Positions 1 through 5,839 of a stretch of 6,453 nt of DNA are shown piece after piece. Under the pieces are notes generated by a model. That model was not told the origin of the DNA and ran no database searches. It saw only the letters and a list, made by a program, of their open reading frames with translations. This stretch comes from an uncultured Caulobacteraceae bacterium (GTDB lineage: Bacteria; Pseudomonadota; Alphaproteobacteria; Caulobacterales; Caulobacteraceae). The stretch spans positions 1-6,453 of the forward strand of contig CAMLRH010000150.1 in assembly GCA_946482375.1 (NCBI GenBank), in the 5' to 3' direction. The position numbers and the translations under genes were made by a program. The number at the start of each line of letters is the position of its first letter. Position 1 is the first letter of the stretch.

Positions 1-305
1 TCGGCGGCGATCTCGTTGGCGCGCGCCGACAGGGTCTCGGCGCTCACCCGCATGTTGATGAAGCCCGGACCAGCGAGCTCGAGGCTGAGCAGCTCTGGCC
101 GTCCTTCCAGCTTCTCCAGTACGGCGCCCGCGATCTCGCGCGGCGGCTTGCCGGCCTGCTTGGCGGCGGCCAAGGCGCCGTTGCACTGGAAGTCGGCCAG
201 GTCGGGCCGGTCTGACGGCGTCACCCGCCCCAGTTCTGCGGGCAGGCCGAGGCTGGCGAAGGCGGCCTGAACCGCTTCGCCCAGCGCCGCTTTGAGGTCG
301 CTCAT
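1..305 (-). CDS. argS: Arginyl-tRNA synthetase, N-terminal part (runs off the left edge)
   Basis: Cytoplasmic class I aminoacyl-tRNA synthetase that charges tRNA-Arg with arginine using ATP. Only the first 101 codons are present; the rest lies beyond base 1. Reading from the ATG at 305-303, the visible residues match the ArgS-specific N-terminal (additional) domain, which contacts the tRNA D-loop. The domain carries [15 protein letters not shown] at about residues 35-49, equivalent to the family pattern FGDYQxNxxMxxAK, and G-P-G-F-I-N at 79-84, a strongly conserved signature closing that domain. The HIGH and KMSKS catalytic motifs would be downstream and cannot be seen. The start is set by the ATGA overlap with the stop of the secreted-protein gene upstream; no Shine-Dalgarno sequence precedes it, so translation is probably coupled. 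Identification is firm; function beyond the window is assumed intact. Confidence 0.95.
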   Translation of the reverse strand, partial: MSDLKAALGEAVQAAFASLGLPAELGRVTPSDRPDLADFQCNGALAAAKQAGKPPREIAGAVLEKLEGRPELLSLELAGPGFINMRVSAETLSARANEIAA

Positions 306-973
306 GGGTTGGCGGAGGTCGCGGCCGTCTGCTGTCCGGCGGTGACGCGGAAGCGCTTGCCCTCGCGGTTGAAGGCGGCCATCTGCGGCGTCACCTCGAA
401 GCCGACCAGCACCTCGAAGTTCGAGCCGCTGGTGGTGACGGCGGCGCGCGGGATGACGATGCCTTCCAGCGTGTCACGGACGCTGACGCGGTCCTTGCCG
501 CCGAAGTTCACCGGCAGGTCGAACCACTCCTTGGCGATGACCGAGCGGTTGCGGTCGGTGACGGCGACCCAGTACTTGAAGGTCTTCTGGTCGGCCGTCG
601 CCTGCGGGCCTTTGCCCAGCGCGAACAGCACCTCCATCCGCACCTGGATCGGATCGTCGTCCTTGTACTCGCAGCCAGCCGAGATGCCCTGGATCTCGCC
701 GGTGTACATCACCGAGCTGGCGGCCTCGCGGTTATCGACGAACTCATGATAGCGGCCGGCGTCGTAGAGCACCTTCACGAAGGGGCACGGACCGGCGTTG
801 CGCAGCGCGGGTAGCGGCGCGTTGGGCGTGTTCCACTCCTCGTCGCGCTTCTTCTTCTTGGCGGCCTCCTGCGCTTCCTTTTCAGGATCGTTGCGGCCGA
901 TCTGGGCGAACGCGGGCTCGAAGGCGAGGCCCGAGGCGATGAGGGCGGTCAAGGCGATGGCGGCGATGCGCAT
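302..973 (-). CDS. Secreted conserved protein of unknown function, coupled to argS
   Basis: Encodes 223 residues from the ATG at 973. A TTG further upstream (1000) would add nine residues, but the ATG gives a clean signal peptide: M-R-I-A-A, a hydrophobic stretch to about residue 18, and an A-F-A cleavage site before Q24. There is no twin arginine, so Sec export to the periplasm is expected. After cleavage comes a highly charged Glu/Ala/Lys-rich linker (about 30-47), then a folded-looking domain with exactly two cysteines: C63 in [10 protein letters not shown] and C101 in S-A-G-C-E-Y-K. They could form a disulfide in the periplasm. The rest is rich in predicted beta strands, such as T-F-K-Y-W-V-A-V-T and [10 protein letters not shown] recognise no catalytic motif or named domain. 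Its TGA overlaps the argS ATG, placing it first in a two-gene unit. The gene is confident; its role is unknown. Confidence 0.85.
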   Translation of the reverse strand: MRIAAIALTALIASGLAFEPAFAQIGRNDPEKEAQEAAKKKKRDEEWNTPNAPLPALRNAGPCPFVKVLYDAGRYHEFVDNREAASSVMYTGEIQGISAGCEYKDDDPIQVRMEVLFALGKGPQATADQKTFKYWVAVTDRNRSVIAKEWFDLPVNFGGKDRVSVRDTLEGIVIPRAAVTTSGSNFEVLVGFEVTPQMAAFNREGKRFRVTAGQQTAATSANP

Positions 974-1107
974 GTCACGTCCGGGAAACTGGAGGCCCAA
1001 AGGCCCCGACGGCCTTCAGCGTATGTTCCGCGTGATAAAGGCATATCCGCGGCGCCGCAACGCGTCCCGCTGGCGGCGGGCCCTTCAAACGCCTACCTTG
1101 CGGCCCA
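974..1107. other. Divergent intergenic region between the secreted-protein/argS unit and ispH
   Basis: These 134 bp must carry promoters for both divergent transcription units. I cannot support a specific promoter on either strand. A weak forward candidate is GATAAA at 1034-1039, without a well-spaced -35. TACCTT at 1094-1099 lies close enough to the ispH ATG to suggest a short or absent leader, but it also lacks a -35. Short GC-rich self-complementary runs (GGCC-CAAA-GGCC near 995) are probably compositional. No small gene with a convincing start was seen. Confidence 0.4.
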
Positions 1108-2064
1108 ATGAACGCGCCCATTCGCCGCCCCAAGCTGACTGTCCTGCTCGCCGCGCCGCGCGGCTTCTGCGCCGGCGTGGACCGCGCCATCCAGATCGTC
1201 GAGCGCGCGGTCGAGAAGTACGGCGCGCCGATCTATGTGCGCCACGAGATCGTCCACAACCGCCACGTCGTCGAGCGGCTGAAGGCTTTGGGCGCGGTGT
1301 TCGTCGACGAACTGGACGAGGCGCCGGACGACCGGCCGGTGGTCTTCTCCGCCCACGGGGTGCCGAAGTCGGTGCCGGCGGAAGCGGCCTCGCGGCAGAT
1401 GCTCTACCTCGACGCCACCTGTCCGCTTGTCTCCAAGGTCCACGTCGAGGCCCAGCGCCATTTCGACGCCGGCCGCGAGATCGTGCTGATCGGCCACGCC
1501 GGCCACCCGGAGGTCGTCGGCACCATGGGCCAGCTGCCCGAGGACGCGGTCGCCCTGATCGAGACGGTCGCGGACGCCGAGGCGTTCACCCCCCGCGATC
1601 CGGCCAACGTCGCCTTCGTCACCCAGACCACCCTGTCGGTCGACGACACCGCCGAGATCGTCGCGGCGCTGCGCCGCCGCTTCCCCGAGATCGCCGCGCC
1701 CCACAAGGAAGACATCTGCTACGCCACCACCAACCGCCAGGAAGCGGTGAAGCGGCTGGCCGCCCAGTGCGACCTGCTGCTGGTGGTCGGCTCACAGAAC
1801 TCGTCGAACTCCGTGCGGCTGGTCGAAGTGGCCCTACGAGCGGGCGCGAAGGATGCCCGCCTCATGGACGACGCCTCCGGCCTCGATCCGGCCTGGCTCA
1901 CCGGCGTTTCAACCGTCGGCATCACCGCCGGAGCGTCCGCGCCCGAGGTTCTGGTCCAGGGCGTCGTCGATGCGCTCGCCGCCCACTTCGACCTCACCGT
2001 CGAGGAACTCGGCCCCACCCGCGAGACCGTCACCTTCAAGCTGCCGCGCGTGCTGGTGGAATAG
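1108..2064 (+). CDS. ispH: 4-hydroxy-3-methylbut-2-enyl diphosphate reductase (IspH/LytB)
   Basis: Cytoplasmic iron-sulfur enzyme of the last step of the non-mevalonate (MEP) pathway: it reduces HMBPP to IPP and DMAPP. At 318 residues it has the normal bacterial length. All key residues known from the E. coli enzyme are visible. The three cluster ligands are C21 (R-G-F-C-A-G-V), C105 (D-A-T-C-P-L-V) and C204 ([10 protein letters not shown]). The substrate histidines are H50 (V-H-N-R), H83 (S-A-H-G-V) and H133 (G-H-A-G-H-P-E). The catalytic glutamate is E135, and the diphosphate contacts lie at T-Q-T-T-L-S-V-D-D (172-180), S232/N234 (N-S-S-N-S) and S277 (T-A-G-A-S-A-P-E). The ATG has no obvious Shine-Dalgarno sequence. 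No in-frame alternative fits better, because R-G-F-C lies only 20 residues in, as expected for the family with a short extension. It appears monocistronic, with a palindromic repeat 18 bp downstream of its stop. Confidence 0.98.
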   Translation: MNAPIRRPKLTVLLAAPRGFCAGVDRAIQIVERAVEKYGAPIYVRHEIVHNRHVVERLKALGAVFVDELDEAPDDRPVVFSAHGVPKSVPAEAASRQMLYLDATCPLVSKVHVEAQRHFDAGREIVLIGHAGHPEVVGTMGQLPEDAVALIETVADAEAFTPRDPANVAFVTQTTLSVDDTAEIVAALRRRFPEIAAPHKEDICYATTNRQEAVKRLAAQCDLLLVVGSQNSSNSVRLVEVALRAGAKDARLMDDASGLDPAWLTGVSTVGITAGASAPEVLVQGVVDALAAHFDLTVEELGPTRETVTFKLPRVLVE

Positions 2065-2081
2065 GCTGGGCATCCCCTCCT

Positions 2082-2207
2082 CCGATCGCCCCGGCGAAGG
2101 CCGGGGTCCAGATGGAAGGCTTGAAGGCGCAGTCCATAGCCGCGCCGCCTGTCCAGTCAGCCGTCAGCGTGTGAAATCTGGGTCCCGGCCTTCGCCGGGA
2201 TGATCGG
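2082..2207. repeat. REP-like inverted-repeat pair downstream of ispH
   Basis: Two 32-nt arms, 2082-2113 and 2176-2207, are inverted copies matching at 28 of 32 positions across a 62-nt middle. Each arm is also a hairpin: CCCCGGC-GAAG-GCCGGGG (2089-2106) and TCCCGGC-CTTC-GCCGGGA (2183-2200), both with perfect 7-bp stems. The arms share the outer CCGATC and the inner CCAGAT end. The core CCGGCGAAGGCCGG is a motif I know as a frequent intergenic repeat in alphaproteobacterial chromosomes, often in head-to-head pairs as here. It may stop ispH transcription or stabilise its mRNA, but no T-run follows, so that role is inference. Confidence 0.8.
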
Positions 2208-2257
2208 CTCGGACCGATCAGTTTCCGTAGCGTCCAGCTTTCAGTCCCGATACGCTT

Positions 2258-2287
2258 CCCTCCCATGAGCCTCGGGAGGGCCAATTC
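2258..2287 (+). promoter_or_regulatory. Ribosome binding site of the SPFH gene buried in a perfect hairpin
   Basis: CCCTCCC (2258-2264) and GGGAGGG (2274-2280) form a perfect 7-bp stem with a 9-nt loop. The right arm contains the GGAGG Shine-Dalgarno sequence (2275-2279) for the ATG at 2288, with 7-8 nt between them. If folded, the hairpin hides the ribosome binding site. Within the loop an ATG (2265) opens an eight-codon frame whose TGA (2289-2291) overlaps the SPFH start. The geometry is seen directly; translational control is inference. Confidence 0.6.
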
Positions 2288-3238
2288 ATGAGTTTCTTCG
2301 TCTACGCGCTGATCGTTCTGGCGGCGTTCGTGCTGTTCGCGGCGATCAAGATCGTCCCGCAGGGACGCGAGTTCACGGTCGAACAATTCGGCCGCTACAC
2401 CCGCACGCTGAAGCCCGGCATGACCTTCCTGGTCCCCTTCTACGAGCGGATCGGCAAGCGGATGAACATGATGGAGCAGGTCCTCGACGTGCCCCAGCAG
2501 GAGGTCATCACCAAGGACAACGCGGTGGTGAAGGTCGACGGCATCGTCTTCATCCAGGTGATGGACGCCGCCGCCGCCGCCTATCGCGTCGACAACCTCA
2601 ACTACGCCATCGCCCAGCTCTGCATGACCAACCTGCGGACCGTGGTCGGCTCGATGGAGCTCGACGAGGTGCTGAGCCAACGCGACCAGATCAACACGCG
2701 CCTTTTGGCCACCATCGACCACGCCACCAACCCTTGGGGCGTGAAGGCGACGCGGATCGAGATCAAGGACCTCACCCCGCCGCCCGACATCACCAACGCC
2801 ATGGCCCGCCAGATGAAGGCCGAGCGCGAACGCCGCGCGGTCATCACCGAGGCCGACGGCGAGAAGCAGGCCGCCATCGCCCGCGCCGAGGGCGCCAAGC
2901 AGGCCGCCATCCTCGAGGCCGAGGGCCGCCGCGAAGCCGCCTTCCGCGACGCCGAGGCCCGCGAACGGGAAGCCGAGGCCGAAGCCAAGGCGACCACCTT
3001 TGTTTCCGAGGCCATCGCGCGCGGCGACGTCAACGCCATCAACTACTTCGTCGCCCAGAAGTACGTCGAAGCCTTTGGCGACCTCGCCCGCTCGCCGCAG
3101 CAGAAAACGGTGATCGTGCCGGCCGACTTCGCCGGCATCACCGGCTCGGTCGCGGGCATCGGCGAGTTGATCAAGTCGCTGACTGGCGGCGGTCCCGCGC
3201 CAGCGCGCGGAACCGCGGCGCCACGCACGGGAGGCTAG
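2288..3238 (+). CDS. SPFH/Band 7 membrane protein, stomatin/QmcA type
   Basis: Encodes 316 residues of a membrane-anchored SPFH protein of the stomatin family, which forms oligomers in detergent-resistant membrane patches and can act as a scaffold for proteases. One N-terminal membrane segment spans about residues 4-20. The Band 7 domain runs from about 22 to 180, with the family signatures D-V-P-Q-Q-E-V-I-T-K-D-N (67-78), V-D-G-I-V-F-I-Q-V and T-P-P-P-D-I-T-N-A-M (163-172). Residues 188-231 form four consecutive 11-residue repeats beginning EAD, RAE, EAE and DAE, an alanine/glutamate-rich helix or coiled coil typical of stomatins. A Gly/Pro/Ala tail ends the protein. The start has a GGGAGGG ribosome site and no in-frame alternative. 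Three bases after its stop begins the NfeD gene, the usual partner. The closest E. coli relative by architecture is QmcA; I leave the symbol blank because orthology cannot be tested here. Confidence 0.93.
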   Translation: MSFFVYALIVLAAFVLFAAIKIVPQGREFTVEQFGRYTRTLKPGMTFLVPFYERIGKRMNMMEQVLDVPQQEVITKDNAVVKVDGIVFIQVMDAAAAAYRVDNLNYAIAQLCMTNLRTVVGSMELDEVLSQRDQINTRLLATIDHATNPWGVKATRIEIKDLTPPPDITNAMARQMKAERERRAVITEADGEKQAAIARAEGAKQAAILEAEGRREAAFRDAEAREREAEAEAKATTFVSEAIARGDVNAINYFVAQKYVEAFGDLARSPQQKTVIVPADFAGITGSVAGIGELIKSLTGGGPAPARGTAAPRTGG

Positions 3239-3241
3239 GGC

Positions 3242-3694
3242 ATGGATTGGCTGGTCGACATCTACGCCAACTATCCGCTGCTGGTGTGGCTGGCGGTGGC
3301 GGCGCTGTTCCTCGCAGCCGAAGTCGCCACCGGCTCCGGCTGGCTGCTGTGGCCGGCAGGCTCGGCGGCTGTGGTGGCGGCGCTGACCTTCGTGCTGCCC
3401 GACAGCCTGCTTGTGGAACTCGCCGTGTTCGCCGCGCTGACCGGCGTGACCGCCCTCTTCGGACGGAAGTTCCTGCCCAAGGACATGGGCGTGGGACCGG
3501 ACATCAACGACAACTTCGCAAGGCTGGTCGGTCGCCATGGGTCGGCGGTCTCCACCTTCGAGAACGGTCAGGGCCGCGTCTTCATCGACGGCAAGGAGTG
3601 GGCCGCGATCGCCGAAGGGGCCGCGCCGGACATGGGCCAGAAGGTCGAGGTCGTTTCGGCCGAAGGCGCGGTCCTGAGGGTGCGGGCGGCCTGA
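3242..3694 (+). CDS. NfeD-like membrane protein (short form), partner of the SPFH protein
   Basis: Encodes 150 residues. Three hydrophobic segments (about 12-29, 33-51 and 56-74) are followed by a soluble C-terminal OB-fold domain (about 92-150). The domain shows the NfeD pattern: L-V-G-R-H-G-S-A, then G-Q-G-R-V-F-I-D-G-K-E-W-A-A and G-Q-K-V-E-V-V-S-A-E-G-A-V-L-R-V. It is the short NfeD type without the ClpP-like serine protease domain, as in the E. coli QmcA-YbbJ pair. NfeD proteins are thought to act with SPFH proteins in membrane organisation or quality control; the exact function is not established. The ATG lies 3 nt after the SPFH stop, with GGGAGG (3229-3234) inside the end of that gene as ribosome site, so the two are co-transcribed. 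The TGA is followed immediately by a strong hairpin. Confidence 0.92.
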   Translation: MDWLVDIYANYPLLVWLAVAALFLAAEVATGSGWLLWPAGSAAVVAALTFVLPDSLLVELAVFAALTGVTALFGRKFLPKDMGVGPDINDNFARLVGRHGSAVSTFENGQGRVFIDGKEWAAIAEGAAPDMGQKVEVVSAEGAVLRVRAA

Positions 3695-3695
3695 T

Positions 3696-3714
3696 CTTCC
3701 CCCACAGGGGGAAG
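3696..3714 (+). terminator. Hairpin directly after nfeD
   Basis: CTTCCCCC-ACA-GGGGGAAG forms a perfect 8-bp stem with a 3-nt loop, one base after the nfeD stop codon. A second small hairpin, GGCCC-GAA-GGGCC (3716-3728), follows. No T-run is present, so it is not a textbook intrinsic terminator. Its place at the end of the unit, facing a convergent gene, suggests termination or mRNA 3'-end protection. Confidence 0.45.
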
Positions 3715-3769
3715 TGGCCCGAAGGGCCGAAGGGGGCCTTCCGACTTACCCCCTCACCCGCTTCGCGGA

Positions 3770-3788
3770 GCTCCCCCAGAGGGGGAGC
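3770..3788 (-). terminator. Hairpin directly after marR
   Basis: Read on the minus strand, GCTCCCCC-TCT-GGGGGAGC forms a perfect 8-bp stem with a 3-nt loop, starting 2 nt past the marR stop codon. It mirrors the hairpin after nfeD. It has no T-run, so the terminator role rests on position and stem strength only. Confidence 0.45.
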
Positions 3789-3790
3789 AT

Positions 3791-4234
3791 CTATCGGTTG
3801 CCGTCGAGCCAGATCCGAAGCGCCTTCAGGAACGGGATCGCGGCCTCGAACTCGCCGTCCGTGAAGGCCTCGCGCAAGCCGACGTAGTAGGGCCGCAGCG
3901 CCGCGATGGCCTGCTCGTAGGCCGCCGCCCCGGCGGGCGTCAGCGAGACCAGCTTGCGGCGACCGTCAACCTTGTCCGGAACGATGTCGACGAAGCCCTG
4001 CGCCTCCAGCCGCTGCAGGGTGTTGGTCATGGCGCCCTTGGTCACCTGGAAAGCGCGCGCCAGCTGGGCCGGCGTTTCGACGCCGCCGCGCCGGCAGAAG
4101 TGGGTCAGGACGCCGAACTGGGCGGCGCTCATGCCGTCCGGCAGCGAACGCTCCAGCCGGGCCGTGACCAGCTGGTCGATGATGCCGATCTCGGTGAAGA
4201 CCTGGACATCGGGGCGGTCTTTCGCCTGGCTCAT
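3791..4234 (-). CDS. MarR-family transcriptional regulator, probable autorepressor of its operon
   Basis: Encodes 147 residues, the usual MarR length. N- and C-terminal helices would form the dimer interface. The winged helix-turn-helix lies at about 55-100: T-P-A-Q-L-A-R-A-F-Q-V-T-K-G-A-M-T-N-T-L (54-73) is the helix-turn-helix, L-E-A-Q-G-F-V leads into the wing, and D-K-V-D-G-R-R-K-L-V-S-L-T (87-99) is the wing, close to the family pattern DxxDxRxxxVxLT. The single cysteine (C47) is not at the N-terminal position of the peroxide-sensing cysteine of OhrR, so ligand sensing is more likely than thiol oxidation. The ATG overlaps the nitroreductase stop as ATGA with no Shine-Dalgarno sequence, so translation is coupled. 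It probably binds the TTGAAC-type palindromes before the nitroreductase gene. The regulated partner is inferred from the operon; the inducer is unknown. Confidence 0.93.
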   Translation of the reverse strand: MSQAKDRPDVQVFTEIGIIDQLVTARLERSLPDGMSAAQFGVLTHFCRRGGVETPAQLARAFQVTKGAMTNTLQRLEAQGFVDIVPDKVDGRRKLVSLTPAGAAAYEQAIAALRPYYVGLREAFTDGEFEAAIPFLKALRIWLDGNR

Positions 4235-5358
4235 GCGGGGGCTAGGTTCGCTGGCAGACCGCGCCGAGGCGCCGGCGGGACGGTGCGGGCAAGCCCGATG
4301 CGCGCCAGCATCTGGATGCGCCCGCCCTCCGACGCGAGTTCGCGGTGGACGGCGGTGTAGAGCGGCTTCTGGGTCTCGTACTCTTGAAGAACCTGGCTCC
4401 AGGGATGCATGGCGATGCCCATTGCCGTGGCCGCGAGGTTGGAGCGCAGATAGGCCGCTCCCGCCGCCAGCTGTTCGGCTCGCGTGTCGCCCGCGGTCGC
4501 GATCCAGACAAAGCCGCGCGCCGTGTCGGCCGCCTTCTTCAAGAAGGCCAATGACTGGTCGAAGGCGAAGCTTCCCGGCTGCTTCATGCGCGCCTGAGTG
4601 AGCAAACCCGCGCCGTGCAGCGCATCAATGGCCGCGCCTTCGATGGAAATGCCGTAGCGGTGCGCGGCCACATCGCGCGCGCCGAGGAAGGTGCGGTCGA
4701 CACTTTCGCGGTGCGCCAGCGGCGTGTGCGCCTCGACCTTGGCGCCCTCGAAGACCAGCGCCTTCAGCCGTTCGACCCGGTCGTACTCCACGGTGAAGCC
4801 CGGCCGGACCGGCGGGTTCTCGCCGGCGAAGGCGACCGTCTGGGCGGCGTGCGCGGGGACCAGACGCTTGGCGTAGGGCCTGCGGTTCGTTCGCCGCTCC
4901 GGGACATAGCGGAACAGCGGGTCCTCCTCGGCGCCCTTGGCGAAGCGGACTCGCGCGACCGGCCGTCCGTCCAGCAGCGGCGGTTCGCCATCTGGAAACG
5001 GCTCGATGATCGCCGCCCGGCCTTCCCGCGCCGCCGCCATCCGCAGCAGTTCGAGGAAAGCGCCGCAGCCGATGACGATCTGGCGGTTGAAGGGGTCGGT
5101 GATCGGCAGCAGCCGCGTCGTATCGACGTGAAGCGTTATAACATCCGGCTCGCGGAGGTCGGCGAGCCAAGGCTGCATGTTGTGGGGATTGGGCGCGAGG
5201 ATAGCCCACGCCAGCGCCCGCTTGCGGTAGTCCGCCTCGCCCGCGCCCGGAGAGGTCCAGGCGCTACGGGCCTCCTCGGCATCGTCACATCCAGCCAGCG
5301 TGGCGAGGACAACGCCCCCACCCGCAAGTCTGATAAAGTCGCGTCGATGATAGTTCAT
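4231..5358 (-). CDS. Tat-exported lipoprotein with a nitroreductase fold (Acg-type FMN oxidoreductase)
   Basis: Encodes 375 residues. The N terminus combines a twin-arginine motif (H-R-R-D-F-I-R-L, residues 4-11) with a lipobox, L21-A22-G23-C24, predicting a folded, cofactor-loaded protein exported by Tat and anchored by lipid on C24. Asp at the two positions after the cysteine would, by the E. coli rule, keep it in the inner membrane. The body carries nitroreductase/Acg signatures: A-P-N-P-H-N-M-Q-P-W (55-64), D-P-F-N-R-Q-I-V-I-G-C-G-A (88-100) and E-R-R-T-N-R-R-P-Y (154-162). The length fits the double-domain Acg subgroup, in which two nitroreductase-like halves form the FMN fold in one chain. 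The substrate is unknown; reduction of quinones or nitro-compounds is only a family-level guess. The ATG has no ribosome site, and the predicted transcription start is the A of that ATG. It is the first gene of a unit with marR. Confidence 0.88.
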   Translation of the reverse strand: MNYHRRDFIRLAGGGVVLATLAGCDDAEEARSAWTSPGAGEADYRKRALAWAILAPNPHNMQPWLADLREPDVITLHVDTTRLLPITDPFNRQIVIGCGAFLELLRMAAAREGRAAIIEPFPDGEPPLLDGRPVARVRFAKGAEEDPLFRYVPERRTNRRPYAKRLVPAHAAQTVAFAGENPPVRPGFTVEYDRVERLKALVFEGAKVEAHTPLAHRESVDRTFLGARDVAAHRYGISIEGAAIDALHGAGLLTQARMKQPGSFAFDQSLAFLKKAADTARGFVWIATAGDTRAEQLAAGAAYLRSNLAATAMGIAMHPWSQVLQEYETQKPLYTAVHRELASEGGRIQMLARIGLARTVPPAPRRGLPANLAPA

Positions 5359-5388
5359 GATTGAACTATCTAGTTCAACGTTGAACTT
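5351..5388. promoter_or_regulatory. Operator array: four alternating TTGAAC half-sites at 10-bp spacing
   Basis: Half-sites begin at 5351 (TAGTTCA), 5361 (TTGAACTA), 5371 (TAGTTCAA) and 5381 (TTGAACTT), in alternating orientation, exactly one helical turn apart. Adjacent ones make nested palindromes: TTGAACTA-TC-TAGTTCAA (5361-5378), AGTTCAACGTTGAACT (5372-5387) and TAGTTCA-TGAT-TGAACTA across 5351-5368. The last includes the nitroreductase ATG. MarR dimers typically bind palindromes of this size. The sites cover the promoter spacer, the -10 and the start codon, so binding would repress. The array is seen directly; its ligand is inferred from the linked marR gene. Confidence 0.8.
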
Positions 5389-5393
5389 GTCAA
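5365..5393 (-). promoter_or_regulatory. Promoter of the nitroreductase-marR unit, predicted leaderless
   Basis: On the minus strand, TTGACA (5393-5388, perfect -35 consensus) is followed by a 17-bp spacer and GATAGT (5370-5365, four of six -10 matches). Counting seven bases from the end of the -10 puts transcription start at 5358, the first base of the ATG, and no Shine-Dalgarno sequence is present. The -35 overlaps the rnhA stop codon (5392-5390), so the promoter is squeezed into the 31-bp gap. The spacer itself contains the perfect palindrome of the operator array. Confidence 0.7.
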
Positions 5394-5839
5394 GCCTCGC
5401 CGAGGGTCTGCTTCATCCCTAGCCGGGCCAACTCGTCCGCGCGCTCGTTCAACTCATGCCCCGCGTGGCCCTTCACCCAGCGCCAGTCGACCTCGTGACG
5501 CGCGCGCGCCTCGTCGAGACGCCTCCAGAGATCGTCGTTCTTCACCGGCTTCCTGTCGGCGGTCTTCCAGCCGCGGACCTTCCAGCCGTGGATCCACTGG
5601 CTGATGCCATGCATGACGTACTGGCTGTCGGTGTGGAGCTCGACACGGCAGGGCTTCTTCAGCGCCTCCAGCGCCTGAATCGCCGCCATCAGTTCCATGC
5701 GGTTGTTGGTGGTCGCGAGGTCGCCGCCCAGCAGTTCCTTCCGCGTCCCGTTGGCGGCGATGAGGATCGCACCCCAGCCGCCCGGTCCCGGATTCCCGCG
5801 GCAGGCGCCGTCGGTGTAGATCACCACCTTGGGCGTCAC
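5390..5839 (-). CDS. rnhA: Ribonuclease HI
   Basis: Cytoplasmic endonuclease that cuts the RNA strand of RNA-DNA hybrids, clearing R-loops and primers. Its 149 residues give the normal bacterial RNase HI length. Metal-binding catalytic residues are all present: D10 ([16 protein letters not shown]), E49 ([11 protein letters not shown]), D71 (H-T-D-S-Q-Y-V) and D135 (N-E-R-A-D-E-L-A). The catalytic-loop histidine H125 is in V-K-G-H-A-G-H. The basic protrusion ([11 protein letters not shown], about 82-92) that grips hybrids is present, as in E. coli. The start is a GTG at 5839 overlapping the thrB TGA as GTGA, so translation is coupled to thrB. thrB-rnhA adjacency is common in alphaproteobacteria. 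Its last codons overlap the promoter of the next gene. Confidence 0.97.
   Translation of the reverse strand: MTPKVVIYTDGACRGNPGPGGWGAILIAANGTRKELLGGDLATTNNRMELMAAIQALEALKKPCRVELHTDSQYVMHGISQWIHGWKVRGWKTADRKPVKNDDLWRRLDEARARHEVDWRWVKGHAGHELNERADELARLGMKQTLGEA

Larger units (their letters stand above)
3696..3788. repeat. Structured inverted pair filling the convergent gap
   Basis: The 96-bp gap between nfeD and marR is almost entirely hairpins. The left unit (3696-3738) reads CTTCCCCC-ACA-GGGGGAAG, then a small stem with loop GAA, then GGGGG. The right unit (3746-3788), read on the minus strand, has the same plan: GCTCCCCC-TCT-GGGGGAGC, a small CCGC-GAA-GCGG stem, then GGGGG. The facing AGGGGG (3731-3736) and CCCCCT (3749-3754) can also pair. 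The CTCCCCC-AGA-GGGGGAG core is one I recognise as a common intergenic repeat in Caulobacterales. Confidence 0.65.

Noticed and set aside
16..270. An 84-codon plus-strand frame at the left edge.
   Set aside because: The opposite strand encodes the ArgS N-terminal domain with its conserved GPGFIN motif.
974..1107. Possible small RNA or leader with GGCC-CAAA-GGCC pairing between the divergent genes.
   Set aside because: The stems are short and compositional, with no promoter-hairpin arrangement to support an RNA gene.
798..2174. A 458-codon plus-strand frame covering the divergent region and ispH.
   Set aside because: It is out of frame with ispH, and its Arg/Pro/Gly-rich product is typical of a GC-rich shadow; the intact IspH frame explains the region.
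2849..2980. Repetitive GCCGAGG-like DNA that could look like a tandem repeat.
   Set aside because: It is explained by the 11-residue protein repeats of the SPFH helical region and is normal for stomatins.
2036..3538. A 500-codon open frame on the minus strand opposite the SPFH and nfeD genes.
   Set aside because: It is the antisense shadow of two clear genes in GC-rich DNA, is extremely rich in Gly, Asp and His, and reads through the REP-like repeat. No family signal is seen.
4615..5364. A 249-codon plus-strand frame opposite the nitroreductase gene.
   Set aside because: The opposite strand encodes a protein with Tat signal, lipobox and family motifs, while this frame has Arg/Gly/Ala-rich composition and no recognisable motif.
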